Shown here: in pieces, positions 8,640-17,656 of the stretch
Position numbering within the stretch: the first letter of the stretch is position 1
How the letters are laid out: each line of letters opens with the position of its first letter
Assembly (NCBI RefSeq): GCF_036010505.1
Contig: NZ_CP108569.1
Location: forward strand, 5,385,001-5,449,000
DNA length: 64,000 nt
DNA from: Streptomyces sp. NBC_01197
Lineage (GTDB): Bacteria > Actinomycetota > Actinomycetes > Streptomycetales > Streptomycetaceae
Direction of reading: 5' to 3'
Made by a program: the position numbers and the translations under genes
Notes under the pieces: model-generated
Seen by the model: the letters and a program-made list of their open reading frames with translations, nothing else
Databases searched by the model: none
Told to the model about the DNA's origin: nothing

Positions 8640-9455
8640 GTGCCGTACGAATGGCCGCCGCTGGTGCCGGGGGACCCTGATGAGGTCGCGCGCCGGGTTG
8701 CAGCCGTACTCGACGAAGCCTGGCAGCGCCTGGCGGCCAAGCAGCGGGAAGCGATCGCTAAGTTCGCCGACAATCCACGAACGCCCTACACCTTGCGGAC
8801 CTTGGAGGAGTTCAAGCGGGCGATCAGGGAGTTCCGTCAGCGCGTCGACCAGGAAGCGAGACAGTTCGTACAGCGGCAGCTGTCTCAACTGTATGAGGAG
8901 GGCGGACGGGTGGCCGCCGAGGCCCTGGGAGTGACCTTCACGTGGACCACGTTTCACCGTGACGCGCTCCAGTCGCTCGCGGCAGACTCCTACGGCGACT
9001 TCCTGCGCCGCTCCGAAGAGGCGGAGCGGATGGCCAGCCAGTTCTACCGCGCCGCGCGGGAGGCTGCGCGCCGCGAAGTGTCGTTGCTAGCCGCAGGCAA
9101 CATGACCGCGAAGCAGGCCGCCAAGAACCTCGCCGAACGGCTCGCCGCCAAGCATCAGCTGACACATGTCGTCTACCGCAACGGGACGCGAGTGCCGGTG
9201 CGGGCCTGGGCCGAGGCCGCCACCCTGGCCAAGTCGGCCGTGGCCTACAACGCCGGCACCCTCAATCGCACCCGTCAGGCCGGCGTCACCGTGGTGGAGG
9301 TCTTCGACGGCTTCGACTGCGGCTGGACGTCTCACCAGGACCCCGACAAGGCCAACCGGACGCTGCGCAGCGTGGAGGAAGCAGCGGACTGGCCGATCAG
9401 CCATCCGAGGTGCCGTCGCGGGTTCGGCCCGCGGCCAGATGTGGATGCGTTATAA
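8640..9455 (+). CDS. MuF-like minor head protein
   Basis: This 271-aa product has a long helical N-terminal half and a C-terminal domain typical of phage minor capsid (MuF-type) proteins. That domain shows NRTRQAGVTVVEVFDGFDCG, SHQDPDKANRTLRSVEEA and HPRCRRGFGPR. Such proteins sit inside the head near the portal and may be ejected with the DNA. GTG 8640 is the first start in the frame. It is the last head gene before about 12 kb of host-type DNA; the phage structural order resumes at 21,957. Confidence 0.8.
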   Translation: MPYEWPPLVPGDPDEVARRVAAVLDEAWQRLAAKQREAIAKFADNPRTPYTLRTLEEFKRAIREFRQRVDQEARQFVQRQLSQLYEEGGRVAAEALGVTFTWTTFHRDALQSLAADSYGDFLRRSEEAERMASQFYRAAREAARREVSLLAAGNMTAKQAAKNLAERLAAKHQLTHVVYRNGTRVPVRAWAEAATLAKSAVAYNAGTLNRTRQAGVTVVEVFDGFDCGWTSHQDPDKANRTLRSVEEAADWPISHPRCRRGFGPRPDVDAL

Positions 9456-9572
9456 CGGCGGCCTGCGGGCTCGCTTGCCCTATTTGCGAGTTGTGATTCT
9501 GGCTCAACTTCCGTGCGGCGCATGTCGAGAGGAGTCGGTGCGAACCGCGCTCGTACGAACAGGGCGGTTTGA

Positions 9573-10460
9573 TCAGAGGATGCCCTTCCACGACCATGGC
9601 CGCGGACCGGATCGACCGCGAAGGCAGTCGACCCGGTACTGCGCTTGGCTGATCCACTCCCCGTGTCCAGCTGCATGCTGGGCGGCGTAAGTCGCCATCC
9701 GCAGTTCCCTGGCACCTGCGAGGATGCGATAGCCCTCCCAGGCCGTGACGTCGTACCCATAGGCCTCACAGAACTGCTCGTACTCTCGTGCAGTGACTGC
9801 CGCGGTCGTCTTCGCGCGTACGGCGGTAGACACGAGATCCCACTCCGGGGGGCCGATAGAGAAACGCTCCAGATCCATCATCAGAGCCCCGTCGCCCGTG
9901 TGGACGAAGTTGCCGGGCCAGGCATCGCCGTGCACAGCCCGGTCGGGGAGGCCCACCGGCCGCTCTGTCCAGGCCGCTGCGAGGTCATGGTGAAGGCCGC
10001 GTAGCCAGTCTTTGTCATTTTCAGGGATCGTGGCGGCGGCTTGCAGCCGCTCGTCCACCCGGACGAATGGATCGAGGTACCCCAGCTCGATGTCTGGCAC
10101 GGGCAACGAGTGGAGTCGTGACAGGAGGCGGGCCAGGTCGTGAACCGACCCGTGTTCCTGATGCGGGAGTTCCGCCCAGAAAGTCACGGGCCTCCCCTCG
10201 ACTTCAACTGGTTGCTCCACGTCGACCAGACGGACGGCCGGGACATCCTCCCGAGCGAGCCAGCGTGCTACGCGCACCTCACGGGCCGCCGCACTGCCCT
10301 GGCCGGTGCGGGCGATCCGCACGATCACCTGTTGCCCTGGGAGCCGCCATATTTCGTTCTCGGCCAGGCGCACAGATTCGGCTGACGAGGCATCCAAGCC
10401 CACGGCAGAACAGGCTTGTTGGAGAGCCCGCCGTGCGGGCTCGTCTTCGGAGTGGGTCAT
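9573..10460 (-). CDS. Phosphotransferase of the APH/choline kinase family
   Basis: The 295-aa protein has a kinase-like fold of the aminoglycoside phosphotransferase family. It has an N-terminal nucleotide-binding lobe (EIWRLPGQQVIVRIAR), the catalytic loop VHGDAWPGNF with HGD and the downstream Asn, and the metal-binding ALMMDLERF. It would transfer phosphate from ATP or GTP to a small hydroxylated substrate that cannot be told from sequence. It overlaps the XRE regulator gene by 4 bp, a pairing I recall from Streptomyces chromosomes. Antibiotic resistance should not be assumed. Confidence 0.8.
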   Translation of the reverse strand: MTHSEDEPARRALQQACSAVGLDASSAESVRLAENEIWRLPGQQVIVRIARTGQGSAAAREVRVARWLAREDVPAVRLVDVEQPVEVEGRPVTFWAELPHQEHGSVHDLARLLSRLHSLPVPDIELGYLDPFVRVDERLQAAATIPENDKDWLRGLHHDLAAAWTERPVGLPDRAVHGDAWPGNFVHTGDGALMMDLERFSIGPPEWDLVSTAVRAKTTAAVTAREYEQFCEAYGYDVTAWEGYRILAGARELRMATYAAQHAAGHGEWISQAQYRVDCLRGRSGPRPWSWKGIL

Positions 10461-11860
10461 GCTGAGACCGTAGCGGTGATGCGTTCCCGCAGGCCTGACG
10501 CCTCCTGAACCTTCTGGTGTCTGGCTGCGAAGTGGCCGAGCTGTCGGAGATCGTCGGCCGCCCGTCGGGACGTGAGCCGGCCGACCTCGTCCAAAGCGTC
10601 GTGTCCGATCAGCGCCGCCTGCCGCGGATCGCCCTTCGCCATCATCAGGGCGGCAAGCTTCGTACGGGAGATCGCTCGGGACCGTTTGAAGGAGTCGGAG
10701 TGTCCCTTGACCGCCATGTTGAACCGGCCTGCTGCCCTACCTGGGTCTTGCCCCGCCAGGATGGCGAGGTCGAATAGCGCGTGGGCTGTGTCCCCGTTGT
10801 GCTGCGCTGCGTCGTAGTAGGCCATCCATGGAGGGTCCTCGGATGGGCGTGCGCGCGTGAATGCCTCGTCCGCAGCCCCGACCGCAGCCATGGTGTCCCG
10901 GACATTGCCCATCTTCCCGAAGGCGCGGGCGCGTGCGGTGTGCAGCATCGCCTGTTCCGTAGCGGTCAGACGGTCGGAACGCACAAGTCCCTTCTCGGCG
11001 TAGGTGAGGCCGTCGTCTGGCGAGCCGATCCACACAGCCTGCCGAGCGAGGAAGGAGTAGGTCTTGGCACGCAGGTGCCAGTCTCCGGCCTCCTCGGCGC
11101 AGTCGGCTGCGAACTTGAACGTCTTGGTGGCTTCGCCGTGGTGGTAGGCGTCGAAGGCCGATGCGCCGACGACGATTCCGAGCCGTGAGACGGCCGCGAA
11201 CAGGTCGGCGCGTAGGTGCTCGGCGCAGTGCACTTGCAGTAGCCCGGCGGACCATTGCATCGCGCTGCTGGCCACGTCACGGACCATGCCGCCGCCGCCT
11301 AGCTTGTTGTCCATTCCGCTGATAGCGGTGGCGGCTGCCAACACCTGGTCGATCTGGCCGAGGCTGACACTCTCGGGGAGGGAGAGACCAGAGGGGGCGA
11401 AGGCTTGCGTGAGGTCTATGGGGGCGAAGGCGGCTAGGCCGCTGACTTGGAGGAACGAGCGTCGGTCCACTGGCTCATGGCTCCCGGGGAGAGGAGATGG
11501 TTCGTCTCCGCTCAGGATGCGGCTTGACCGCGCCTGAGCTGTTCCTTCCCTCCTACCCGCTGCGTGTTTATCGGCATCAGCCTGCTTTTTATCGGCATCG
11601 CGGTTGCCGAAGACCATCGGCCAAGCGCGGTCGAAGAACCCTCCAGTCTCGAAATAGGCGTCGAGCCGTTGGGCCACATCACGGCGACAGCTCGGGTACT
11701 TCCCCTTCTCGATCGCCAAGATCATGTCGTCGCTGACCTGGACTAATCGCCCCAGAGTTGCGGCGGACAAGCCCGCCGCCTTCCGTAGCTCGCGCAGCTC
11801 GTTCCCGAACCACTCCTGGGGCGAAGCCCCTGGGTTGAGGTCTTTCATTGGCTGCGGCAT
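10457..11860 (-). CDS. XRE-family regulator with TPR-like C-terminal domain
   Basis: I place the start at ATG 11860, preceded by AGGGGCAGGGA; the longer upstream frame is not protein-like. The 467-aa product has an HTH at about residues 17-70 (AAGLSAATLGRLVQVSDDMI) and a low-complexity linker with a DADKKQADADKH repeat. Next comes RRSFLQVSGLAAF, then a long helical domain resembling tetratricopeptide repeats. This is a standard Streptomyces regulator layout. It is divergent from an ATP-binding anti-sigma-like gene and overlaps the kinase gene, so the three probably act as a unit. An inverted repeat just upstream (11,881-11,908) may be its operator. Confidence 0.85.
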   Translation of the reverse strand: MPQPMKDLNPGASPQEWFGNELRELRKAAGLSAATLGRLVQVSDDMILAIEKGKYPSCRRDVAQRLDAYFETGGFFDRAWPMVFGNRDADKKQADADKHAAGRREGTAQARSSRILSGDEPSPLPGSHEPVDRRSFLQVSGLAAFAPIDLTQAFAPSGLSLPESVSLGQIDQVLAAATAISGMDNKLGGGGMVRDVASSAMQWSAGLLQVHCAEHLRADLFAAVSRLGIVVGASAFDAYHHGEATKTFKFAADCAEEAGDWHLRAKTYSFLARQAVWIGSPDDGLTYAEKGLVRSDRLTATEQAMLHTARARAFGKMGNVRDTMAAVGAADEAFTRARPSEDPPWMAYYDAAQHNGDTAHALFDLAILAGQDPGRAAGRFNMAVKGHSDSFKRSRAISRTKLAALMMAKGDPRQAALIGHDALDEVGRLTSRRAADDLRQLGHFAARHQKVQEASGLRERITATVSA

Positions 11861-11880
11861 TCCCTGCCCCTGAAGTCGTT

Positions 11881-11908
11881 GATGCCGATATTTCGAGCTG
11901 TCGGCATC
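11881..11908. promoter_or_regulatory. Inverted-repeat operator candidate in divergent promoter
   Basis: GATGCCGA and TCGGCATC form a perfect 8-bp inverted repeat with a 12-bp spacer, 21 bp upstream of the XRE start. The same GATGCCGATA core occurs twice more inside the XRE gene (11,567-11,578 and 11,588-11,599, read on the minus strand), 21 bp apart. Autoregulation by the XRE protein is inference. Confidence 0.4.
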
Positions 11909-12070
11909 AGGTACTGCACGCGATCGGTGCGCTCTGTCTGAATGGTTGCTGATCGGTTCGGTTCCAGTACACACCGCAACCGGAGCTTGTTGAAGCGGTT
12001 CCGGTGGAACGGAAGGAACAGGGTGCAACTTCTCCTCGATACACGCGAACAAGGCGCTTCCATTCCAGCC

Positions 12071-12499
12071 ATGTCCAGAAGCGTGAGCGGCCAACTCGAC
12101 ATGACATTCAACGTTCGTGCCGAAGACCTGGGCACCGTGCGGGACATAGTCCAAGCGCATCTGTGCCTGTGGCGCATCGACAGCGGAAGCATTGACCTCC
12201 TGCTGATTGTGGTCAATGAGCTGCTGACCAACGTCATACAGCACACAGCGGCAGACGGTGACGGGGCCCGGATGGCCAGCCTGCTGCTTCAAAAGGTTCC
12301 TGATGGCGTGACCGCAATCGTTCGTGATCAGGACCGCTGTCCGCCCGCCCGCACGGCCTCGGCCGGCCTGCTCGCCGAAGGGGGCCGCGGTCTGATGCTG
12401 GTGCGGGCCCTGGCGAACGACATGTCTGTGTCCATCACTCCGGCCGGCAAAGACGTCTGGGTCTTTATCGCAGCCCCAATTGAACCCGAGCGTTCCTAA
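12071..12499 (+). CDS. ATP-binding protein, anti-sigma-like histidine kinase fold
   Basis: The 142-aa product is a stand-alone HATPase domain of the RsbW/SpoIIAB type. It has the N-box LLLIVVNELLTNVIQHT and later G-rich EGGRGLMLVRAL. Such proteins are common in Streptomyces next to XRE regulators, as here, and are thought to control partner regulators or sigma factors. ATG 12071 (MSRSVSGQLDMTF) is chosen; upstream in-frame residues are Arg-rich and unlike the family. It is divergent from the XRE gene and followed by DUF6415 and DUF6302 genes on the same strand. Confidence 0.8.
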   Translation: MSRSVSGQLDMTFNVRAEDLGTVRDIVQAHLCLWRIDSGSIDLLLIVVNELLTNVIQHTAADGDGARMASLLLQKVPDGVTAIVRDQDRCPPARTASAGLLAEGGRGLMLVRALANDMSVSITPAGKDVWVFIAAPIEPERS

Positions 12500-12532
12500 C
12501 CCCTCGCAGTCGGCGCCGTATCAGGAGATCCG

Positions 12533-13012
12533 ATGTCACTCACCGTTCTGGCCCCGCAGGCCAACGTGGTTTCCGCGCGCCACGGCAGGTCCGTGGCTGC
12601 CCGGTGGACACCGCCACTCGACGCGGACGGCTTGATGCGTCTCCTGGAAGCCGTCAGAGCGTGGACCCCACTTGACGTCGAGGCGATCTTCACCGACCTG
12701 GACATGGCCATCGGCTACATCGTGGAAGCAGGCACCTCAGAGGTCACCGCAGCGCCCGAGGCCCCGACGGTGGAGCTGGTCGACCGCCTGTGTGGCCACC
12801 TGATCAGGCTCAGCGACATCGCCGTCGCCGACCAGAAGGACCCGCCCACGAAGGTCATGGTGGCGCTCATCGAGCGCGGCCGAACCGTGCGAGAGGAGCC
12901 CGCCCCCGACTGCCAACGGACGGCCGTGGCTCGTGCCAGGAGTCTGGCCTTCCTGCTGTCCGACCTGGCCGAACTGCTGATCGAGGCACAGATCATCGGG
13001 GACGGTGCATGA
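12533..13012 (+). CDS. DUF6415-family protein
   Basis: The 159-aa helical protein resembles the DUF6415 family that accompanies XRE/ATP-binding gene sets in Streptomyces. It shows PPLDADGLMRLLEAVRAW, a central helical stretch with LVDRLCGHLIRLSDIAVAD, and AVARARSLAFLLSDLAELL near the end. Database names mention natural product biosynthesis, but I know of no defined biochemical role. The stop overlaps the next start (ATGATG). It is one of a short host-like run within the prophage. Confidence 0.7.
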   Translation: MSLTVLAPQANVVSARHGRSVAARWTPPLDADGLMRLLEAVRAWTPLDVEAIFTDLDMAIGYIVEAGTSEVTAAPEAPTVELVDRLCGHLIRLSDIAVADQKDPPTKVMVALIERGRTVREEPAPDCQRTAVARARSLAFLLSDLAELLIEAQIIGDGA

Positions 13013-13497
13013 TGCACGACCCCAACGCCCGCAAACACCCGCCGGTGTCGGTCACGCTGATGCGGTTCCCGGCCGATGCGTACGGCTACGAGCTGTACGC
13101 AGCACGCCTCGCGGACCCCAGGCTCCTGGAGAGCAGTCTCGCTCTGCGGCTCCTACGAATCCCGTTCCTCGCCGTGCCGGTCGGCGGCTCCCGGCTCGGC
13201 GGCTTCTACCGCGTGCCCTGCATCTGCTTCGCCCTTAAGGTCAGCGACTTCCTCCGCGGCAGGGACGGCTTCCCGCACCCGAGCCTGCGGTGGGTGTCCT
13301 CGCCGCACTCTTGCTACGCCGTGGAATGGGGCGAGAAACCCCCCGCCCTCTGGGGAAACGACAACCCCATCACGCTGGGGCGGTTCTACGGCTGGACCAA
13401 CTCCGCGATAGCCGGATCCGTCGCGAAGTACGCCGCGCAGCACGGCCCCCGAACACCCTCTTCGGCGACCAACCACCGCTCCCCCGCGGGTCCATAG
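13009..13497 (+). CDS. DUF6302-family protein
   Basis: This 162-aa product starts at ATG 13009, overlapping the previous stop. Conserved-looking segments are VTLMRFPADAYGYELYAARL, LRLLRIPFLAVPVGGSRLGG and VEWGEKPPALWGNDNPITLG. These suggest DUF6302, a family seen next to DUF6415 and DUF5999 genes in Streptomyces. Its function is unknown. The C-terminal 25 residues are low-complexity. The family call is from memory of motif style, so moderate confidence only. Confidence 0.6.
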   Translation: MMHDPNARKHPPVSVTLMRFPADAYGYELYAARLADPRLLESSLALRLLRIPFLAVPVGGSRLGGFYRVPCICFALKVSDFLRGRDGFPHPSLRWVSSPHSCYAVEWGEKPPALWGNDNPITLGRFYGWTNSAIAGSVAKYAAQHGPRTPSSATNHRSPAGP

Positions 13498-13557
13498 GGC
13501 CGCCGAAGAGGGCTCCCTTTCCCCCTGCCTGCACCATCGACCAGGAAGTGACGCCGC

Positions 13558-13758
13558 ATGTGCCAGCACCAGCCCCCCTGCCCCGCCTCTGTCAGGCCGG
13601 ATCGCGAAGCGGCCAAGCCGGTGGCCCGCGATCACGTCATGGGCTGGACGCTGCTGTGCAACGGCGTCCTGTGCTTCGAGGACACCGGCGAGATCCTGCC
13701 GAGCGGAAAGATCATCGCCCCACACCGCCCCACCGACGCAGTGGTGGCAGCGGCGTGA
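13558..13758 (+). CDS. DUF5999-family small protein
   Basis: The 66-aa protein begins MCQHQPPCP and contains GWTLLCNGVLCFEDTGEILP and IIAPHRP. This matches my memory of DUF5999, a small Cys-containing family common in Streptomyces and usually near XRE and ATP-binding regulator genes. The two early cysteines (CQHQPPC) could bind metal. Its function is not known. The start follows a GAAGTGACGCCGC leader. It overlaps the next gene's GTG at 13755 and so is likely co-translated. Confidence 0.75.
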   Translation: MCQHQPPCPASVRPDREAAKPVARDHVMGWTLLCNGVLCFEDTGEILPSGKIIAPHRPTDAVVAAA

Positions 13759-14417
13759 ACGAGAAGACGTGCCCGGTTCCCTACATCACCGCTCGGGTTG
13801 GGGAGGAGGCGGACTCCTTTCTCTCCCTGCGGGCCACGTTCGACTCCGCCGGCGTTGCGCGCCTCGGCTACTGGGACGAAACCAGGGACGACCGTGATGT
13901 TCGTCGCGTGCTCTGGGGCCGCGTCTCACAGTCGATCGGGGTCGACGGGCTGCCGTCTGGTGAACCGAGGTGGCGACTGGTCCACCCTGCCCGTCAGCGC
14001 GAGTGCATGCTCGGGCTGCGGTGTCAGGTCTGCGTCGGAGACACCCGGACGCCCGAGGGCATCCTTTTTCTGGAGAGCGCGAAGAACGGCATGCCCGCGA
14101 CGGGTGCCCCCGTACGCTCTGCTCAGCCTCCGGTCTGTTTGCGTCACGCGCGCGTGGCTGCGAAACGGTGTGACCACCTCGCAGAGCACGGACACGTCGC
14201 GATCCTGGCGCAGAGTGCTCCCCTCTACGGGGTCATCGGGACGCCTTACGCGTACACCAGCAGCGGCCTTCAGGCGCTGGCAGGCGACGACACCCCCGTC
14301 CCGTACGGCGACCCTGCCCTGCGATGGTTCCTCGCCTCCCAGCTCGTACGCACTCTGCGCGCATTCACCGTCGTGGACCTGGATGACCTCGTACCCCCAC
14401 TGACTCCGGCCGTGTGA
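13755..14417 (+). CDS. Hypothetical Streptomyces-type protein
   Basis: The 220-aa product starts at GTG 13755, inside the end of the DUF5999 gene. It has two Cys-rich spots, LGLRCQVCVG around residue 90 and PVCLRHARVAAKRCDHL around residue 130, which could form a zinc site. A folded C-terminal stretch LRWFLASQLVRTLRAFTVVD follows. I do not recognise a named family. Overlap with the DUF5999 gene and conserved strand suggest it belongs to the same regulator set. Confidence 0.65.
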   Translation: MNEKTCPVPYITARVGEEADSFLSLRATFDSAGVARLGYWDETRDDRDVRRVLWGRVSQSIGVDGLPSGEPRWRLVHPARQRECMLGLRCQVCVGDTRTPEGILFLESAKNGMPATGAPVRSAQPPVCLRHARVAAKRCDHLAEHGHVAILAQSAPLYGVIGTPYAYTSSGLQALAGDDTPVPYGDPALRWFLASQLVRTLRAFTVVDLDDLVPPLTPAV

Positions 14418-14585
14418 CCCCTGCACGCGGCCGGTTCCCGCCGGGGCGAGACCCCGAGTCCGCCCCGCGGGAGGCCCGTGCCGTTCCACCGCTCTCCCGA
14501 GCGGTACGGGCCCCTGCACATCGATCCGTACGCGCCAGACAGACCCCGCAGGCTGAAGCGGCGACCGCCGCAGTAGGAGGACGTA

Positions 14586-15524
14586 ATGCCCGAGATCGTG
14601 AATGCTGGCCGAGACTGTTTCATTGACCTGCCGGAAGAGCTGATAGACGACCTGATCGATATGGGAAGAGCCTTCCCCGCTTGGAGCGTGGACGGCTCCT
14701 TCCTGTCGGCCTCCACGATCGTGCGGTACCGGACCAACCTGGGTTCGATACCGCTTTTCCCTGAAATCAGGGATGCTCTACTCGCCAAGCTGAACGTTGC
14801 AGCTGGCGGTTACGCCGTGGTGCGTCTGGGAGCCATCGTGCAGGCTCTGGGGGTCGGGGAGCAGTTCTTGCGCTTGGCGACGGCGATTCTTGCCGAAGTG
14901 GCGGTCCCTTTTCAGCCCTTCCGGCGATGGCCGCTGTGGAAGGAGATCGGGACCAATCTCAATGCGAATCCGGGACTGTCCACGGGGACGGGGTACAACG
15001 CATTCCACATGGACTTGGTCAACGTGACCCAGCCGCCGGACTACACGACGCTTCTGTGTGTCCGGCCCGACCCGCTCGGTGCCGGCGCGAGCATCCTTTC
15101 CGACGCTCGCGCGGCCGTATCGCGCTTGGCGCCGGCAAGCCGCACGCTCCTGTCCGAGGAGGCGTATAGCTACGGATCGTTCTTCGATCTGTCTGACGTC
15201 GGCAAGGAGTACAGCCCGTTCCCCGTCCTGGATGGGGAACGGGCCCACCTCGGATTCGTTCGGTTCACCGCCAAGATGCTCGTCGAGTCCGGACTCGGCG
15301 AGGAACACGCCCGTGCGGCCAGGGAACTCGCGGACCAGATGGTCGCCGGCCAGGTCTCCTTCACACTCCAGCGCGGTGACTTCTTGATCGTGAACCAGCA
15401 CCGCTGGGTCCACGGGCGCGAACCGCTCGGCGCCGGCCAGCAAGCTGTCGCACCCGAGGCCCGCCGCTTGCTGCTCCAGCTGTTTCTGCGCAGCGCAGAA
15501 GCCACCGGACCAGCTGCCTCGTAG
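14586..15524 (+). CDS. TauD/clavaminate-synthase-like 2OG-Fe(II) dioxygenase
   Basis: The 312-aa protein has the features of an Fe(II)/2-oxoglutarate oxygenase. The iron ligands appear as AFHMDLVN (H141, D143) and a distal His in NQHRWVHGREPLG (H272 or H276), with R278 as a likely 2OG ligand. A TFdA/TauD-like core lies between them. The substrate is unknown; relatives hydroxylate amino acids or sulfonates. ATG 14586 follows GGAGGACGTA. It precedes, on the opposite strand, a GT2 and nucleotide-sugar genes, so a role in small-molecule or glycan tailoring is possible. Confidence 0.75.
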   Translation: MPEIVNAGRDCFIDLPEELIDDLIDMGRAFPAWSVDGSFLSASTIVRYRTNLGSIPLFPEIRDALLAKLNVAAGGYAVVRLGAIVQALGVGEQFLRLATAILAEVAVPFQPFRRWPLWKEIGTNLNANPGLSTGTGYNAFHMDLVNVTQPPDYTTLLCVRPDPLGAGASILSDARAAVSRLAPASRTLLSEEAYSYGSFFDLSDVGKEYSPFPVLDGERAHLGFVRFTAKMLVESGLGEEHARAARELADQMVAGQVSFTLQRGDFLIVNQHRWVHGREPLGAGQQAVAPEARRLLLQLFLRSAEATGPAAS

Positions 15525-15560
15525 GCGGTGCGCGGGTCTCTGGCCAGGTTGTTGAGGGTC

Positions 15561-16334
15561 CTAGATCCGCGAGTTGCGCAGCGACTGGTACACCGCGCCG
15601 GCCAGCGCCCGCGTCGCCCGCGGAACCGACAGTCCCTCGTGCTCGCGGTACAGCTCCCAGTTGTACGGGACGAGCGACAGCTTGTTGGAGGACAGTGATC
15701 CCGCCTGGTGGGCCCTGTACACGGCGAGCGGCTCGGACAGACCCCGGGCATGAGCGCCATCGCGCATGATCGACAGCCACAGGGCGTAGTCCTGTCGCTT
15801 CCGCATCTCCGGCATCAGCCTCGTGCCCAGGACGTTGCGGTCGTACATGGCGGTCAGGGCCCCGATGTGGTCCTGGACCAGCATCGCGCGGTAGTCCACG
15901 TGTTCACGCGCGCGGACTACACGCCCGTTCGGGATGAAGTCGGTGCTCTCGCCGTCGTAATCGGCGTCCATCTTGAAATAGCTGGTGAACGTCAGGGGCG
16001 CACTACCAGCAGCCGCGAATGCGATTTGCCGCTCGGCCTTCTCCGGTAGCCACATGTCGTCGCTGTCGAGGAAGGCGATGTAGTCCCCCCGGGCCCGTTC
16101 GATGGCGAGGTTGCGTGCCCGGCCGGCACCGCCCCGTTCGGGTGCCAGTTCCGGCAGGACGCGCTTGTCCTGCTGGGCGAACTCCATGAGCAGGTCCATG
16201 GAGCCATCGGACGACTGGTCGTCGGTGATCAGCAGCTCCAGGTCGCTGTGGGTCTGCGTGAGCACCGACCGGATTGCTGGGCCGAGAGTGGCTGCCGAGT
16301 TGTACACGGGCATCACGACAGACACCAGGGGCAC
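15561..16334 (-). CDS. Family 2 glycosyltransferase
   Basis: The 257-aa protein has a canonical GT-A fold. The N-terminal strand is VSVVMPVYNSAATLGPAI, the acidic nucleotide-binding positions are in LLITDDQSSDGS, the metal-binding motif is FLDSDDMW, and there is a late RQDYALWL acceptor-side motif. It would transfer a sugar from a nucleotide donor to a glycan or lipid in the cytoplasm or at the membrane. It has no membrane helix. It is divergent from the nucleotide-sugar dehydrogenase gene, with 65 bp between starts. Confidence 0.88.
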   Translation of the reverse strand: MPLVSVVMPVYNSAATLGPAIRSVLTQTHSDLELLITDDQSSDGSMDLLMEFAQQDKRVLPELAPERGGAGRARNLAIERARGDYIAFLDSDDMWLPEKAERQIAFAAAGSAPLTFTSYFKMDADYDGESTDFIPNGRVVRAREHVDYRAMLVQDHIGALTAMYDRNVLGTRLMPEMRKRQDYALWLSIMRDGAHARGLSEPLAVYRAHQAGSLSSNKLSLVPYNWELYREHEGLSVPRATRALAGAVYQSLRNSRI

Positions 16335-16399
16335 AGTGCTTCTCCTTGCTCAGCCAGAACGACGGTCCATTCAAGCACTGCGATCGAGTAGGAGCTGCC

Positions 16400-17656
16400 A
16401 TGCATATTGTTATCGCTGGTCAGGGCTATGTGGGACTGCCGCTGGCCGTACGCGCCGCAGAGGTGGGCCACCGTGTCGTCGGCTACGACGTGGACCCGCA
16501 TCGCGTCCGTCAGCTTGCCGCTGGTGAGTCGTACGTGGAGGACGTGGCATCGGCGCGGCTCCGCGCCGTGCTGGATACCGGGGCCTACCGCGTGACCGAC
16601 GATGCCGACGCGCTGCCCGCGTTCGACCTCGCGGTTATCACCGTGCCGACCCCGCTGCGGGACGGGGTGCCCGACCTGACCTACGTCGAGGCCTGTGCCC
16701 ACACGCTCGGCGAGCACCTGCGCTCCGGCGCGACTGTGATCTTGGAGTCCACGACCTACCCCGGTACTACCGAGGAACTGTTGCTGCCGATCTTGGAGAA
16801 GACGTCCGGGCTGACTGCCGGTGCGGACTTCCACCTCGGCTTCAGCCCCGAGCGCATCGACCCGGGAAACAGGTTGTGGCCGTTCGAGAAGACACCCAAG
16901 GTGGTCTCCGGCATCGATGCCGCATCGCTTGACGCGGTCAAGGGCTTCTACGACAGCATGGTGGAAACCACGGTCCCGGTCTCCGGAACGCGAGTGGCCG
17001 AGCTGACCAAGCTGATCGAGAACACGTTCCGACACGTCAACATCGCGCTGGTCAACGAGATGGCGATGCTCGCCAGGCCGCTCGGCGTGAACCTATGGGA
17101 TGCGATCGACGCCGCCGCATCCAAGCCCTTCGGCTTCATGCGCTTCACCCCCGGTCCCGGCGTCGGAGGACACTGCCTTCCGATCGACCCATCGTTCTTC
17201 TCGTGGAAGGTGGAACGCGCGGCCGGGGTCCCGTTCCGGTTCGTGGAACTCGCCAACGACGTGAACGCCCACATGCCTGACTACGTGGTTCGGCGGCTCA
17301 TGGAGGCGTTCAACACGCGCCGTATGGCTGTCAGCGGATCTCGTGTATTACTGCTTGGGCTGGCCTACAAGCCCAACACCTCCGACGCACGCGAGTCGCC
17401 GTCGGGGCGGGTCGCTGAGCTATTGCTCAACCTCGGCGCCGAGGTGCGTGGCGCGGACCCGCACGTCGTAGACGACATCCGCACCGACAGACGCCTGACC
17501 CGGGTAGTAGCGACCGCGGAGGAGATCGCGGCATCCGACGCCGTCGTCCTGCTCACGGACCACACGGGATTCGACTACGAGACGGTCCTTGAGCACGCGC
17601 CGTACGTGCTCGACTGCCGCAACCGACTCTCCGGCGCCAACGTCGATGTGCTGTAA
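16400..17656 (+). CDS. Nucleotide-sugar 6-dehydrogenase (UDP-Glc/ManNAc DH family)
   Basis: The 418-aa protein oxidises a UDP-sugar to the uronic acid with two NAD+. The NAD-binding motif is MHIVIAGQGYVGLPLA, the catalytic lysine region KLIENTFRHVNIALVNE, the active-site Cys GPGVGGHCLPIDP, and the C-terminal domain begins VLLLGLAYKPNTSDARESP. Overall it resembles WecC/TuaD-type enzymes. ATG 16400 has AGGAGCTGCC upstream. The product could feed the divergent GT2. A partial RmlD-like gene overlaps its 3' end, suggesting a once larger sugar cluster. Confidence 0.88.
   Translation: MHIVIAGQGYVGLPLAVRAAEVGHRVVGYDVDPHRVRQLAAGESYVEDVASARLRAVLDTGAYRVTDDADALPAFDLAVITVPTPLRDGVPDLTYVEACAHTLGEHLRSGATVILESTTYPGTTEELLLPILEKTSGLTAGADFHLGFSPERIDPGNRLWPFEKTPKVVSGIDAASLDAVKGFYDSMVETTVPVSGTRVAELTKLIENTFRHVNIALVNEMAMLARPLGVNLWDAIDAAASKPFGFMRFTPGPGVGGHCLPIDPSFFSWKVERAAGVPFRFVELANDVNAHMPDYVVRRLMEAFNTRRMAVSGSRVLLLGLAYKPNTSDARESPSGRVAELLLNLGAEVRGADPHVVDDIRTDRRLTRVVATAEEIAASDAVVLLTDHTGFDYETVLEHAPYVLDCRNRLSGANVDVL

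Noticed and set aside
9573..10460. Phosphotransferase as an aminoglycoside resistance gene
   Set aside because: HGD kinase motifs are present, but similar genes pair with XRE regulators across Streptomyces and substrate cannot be assigned.
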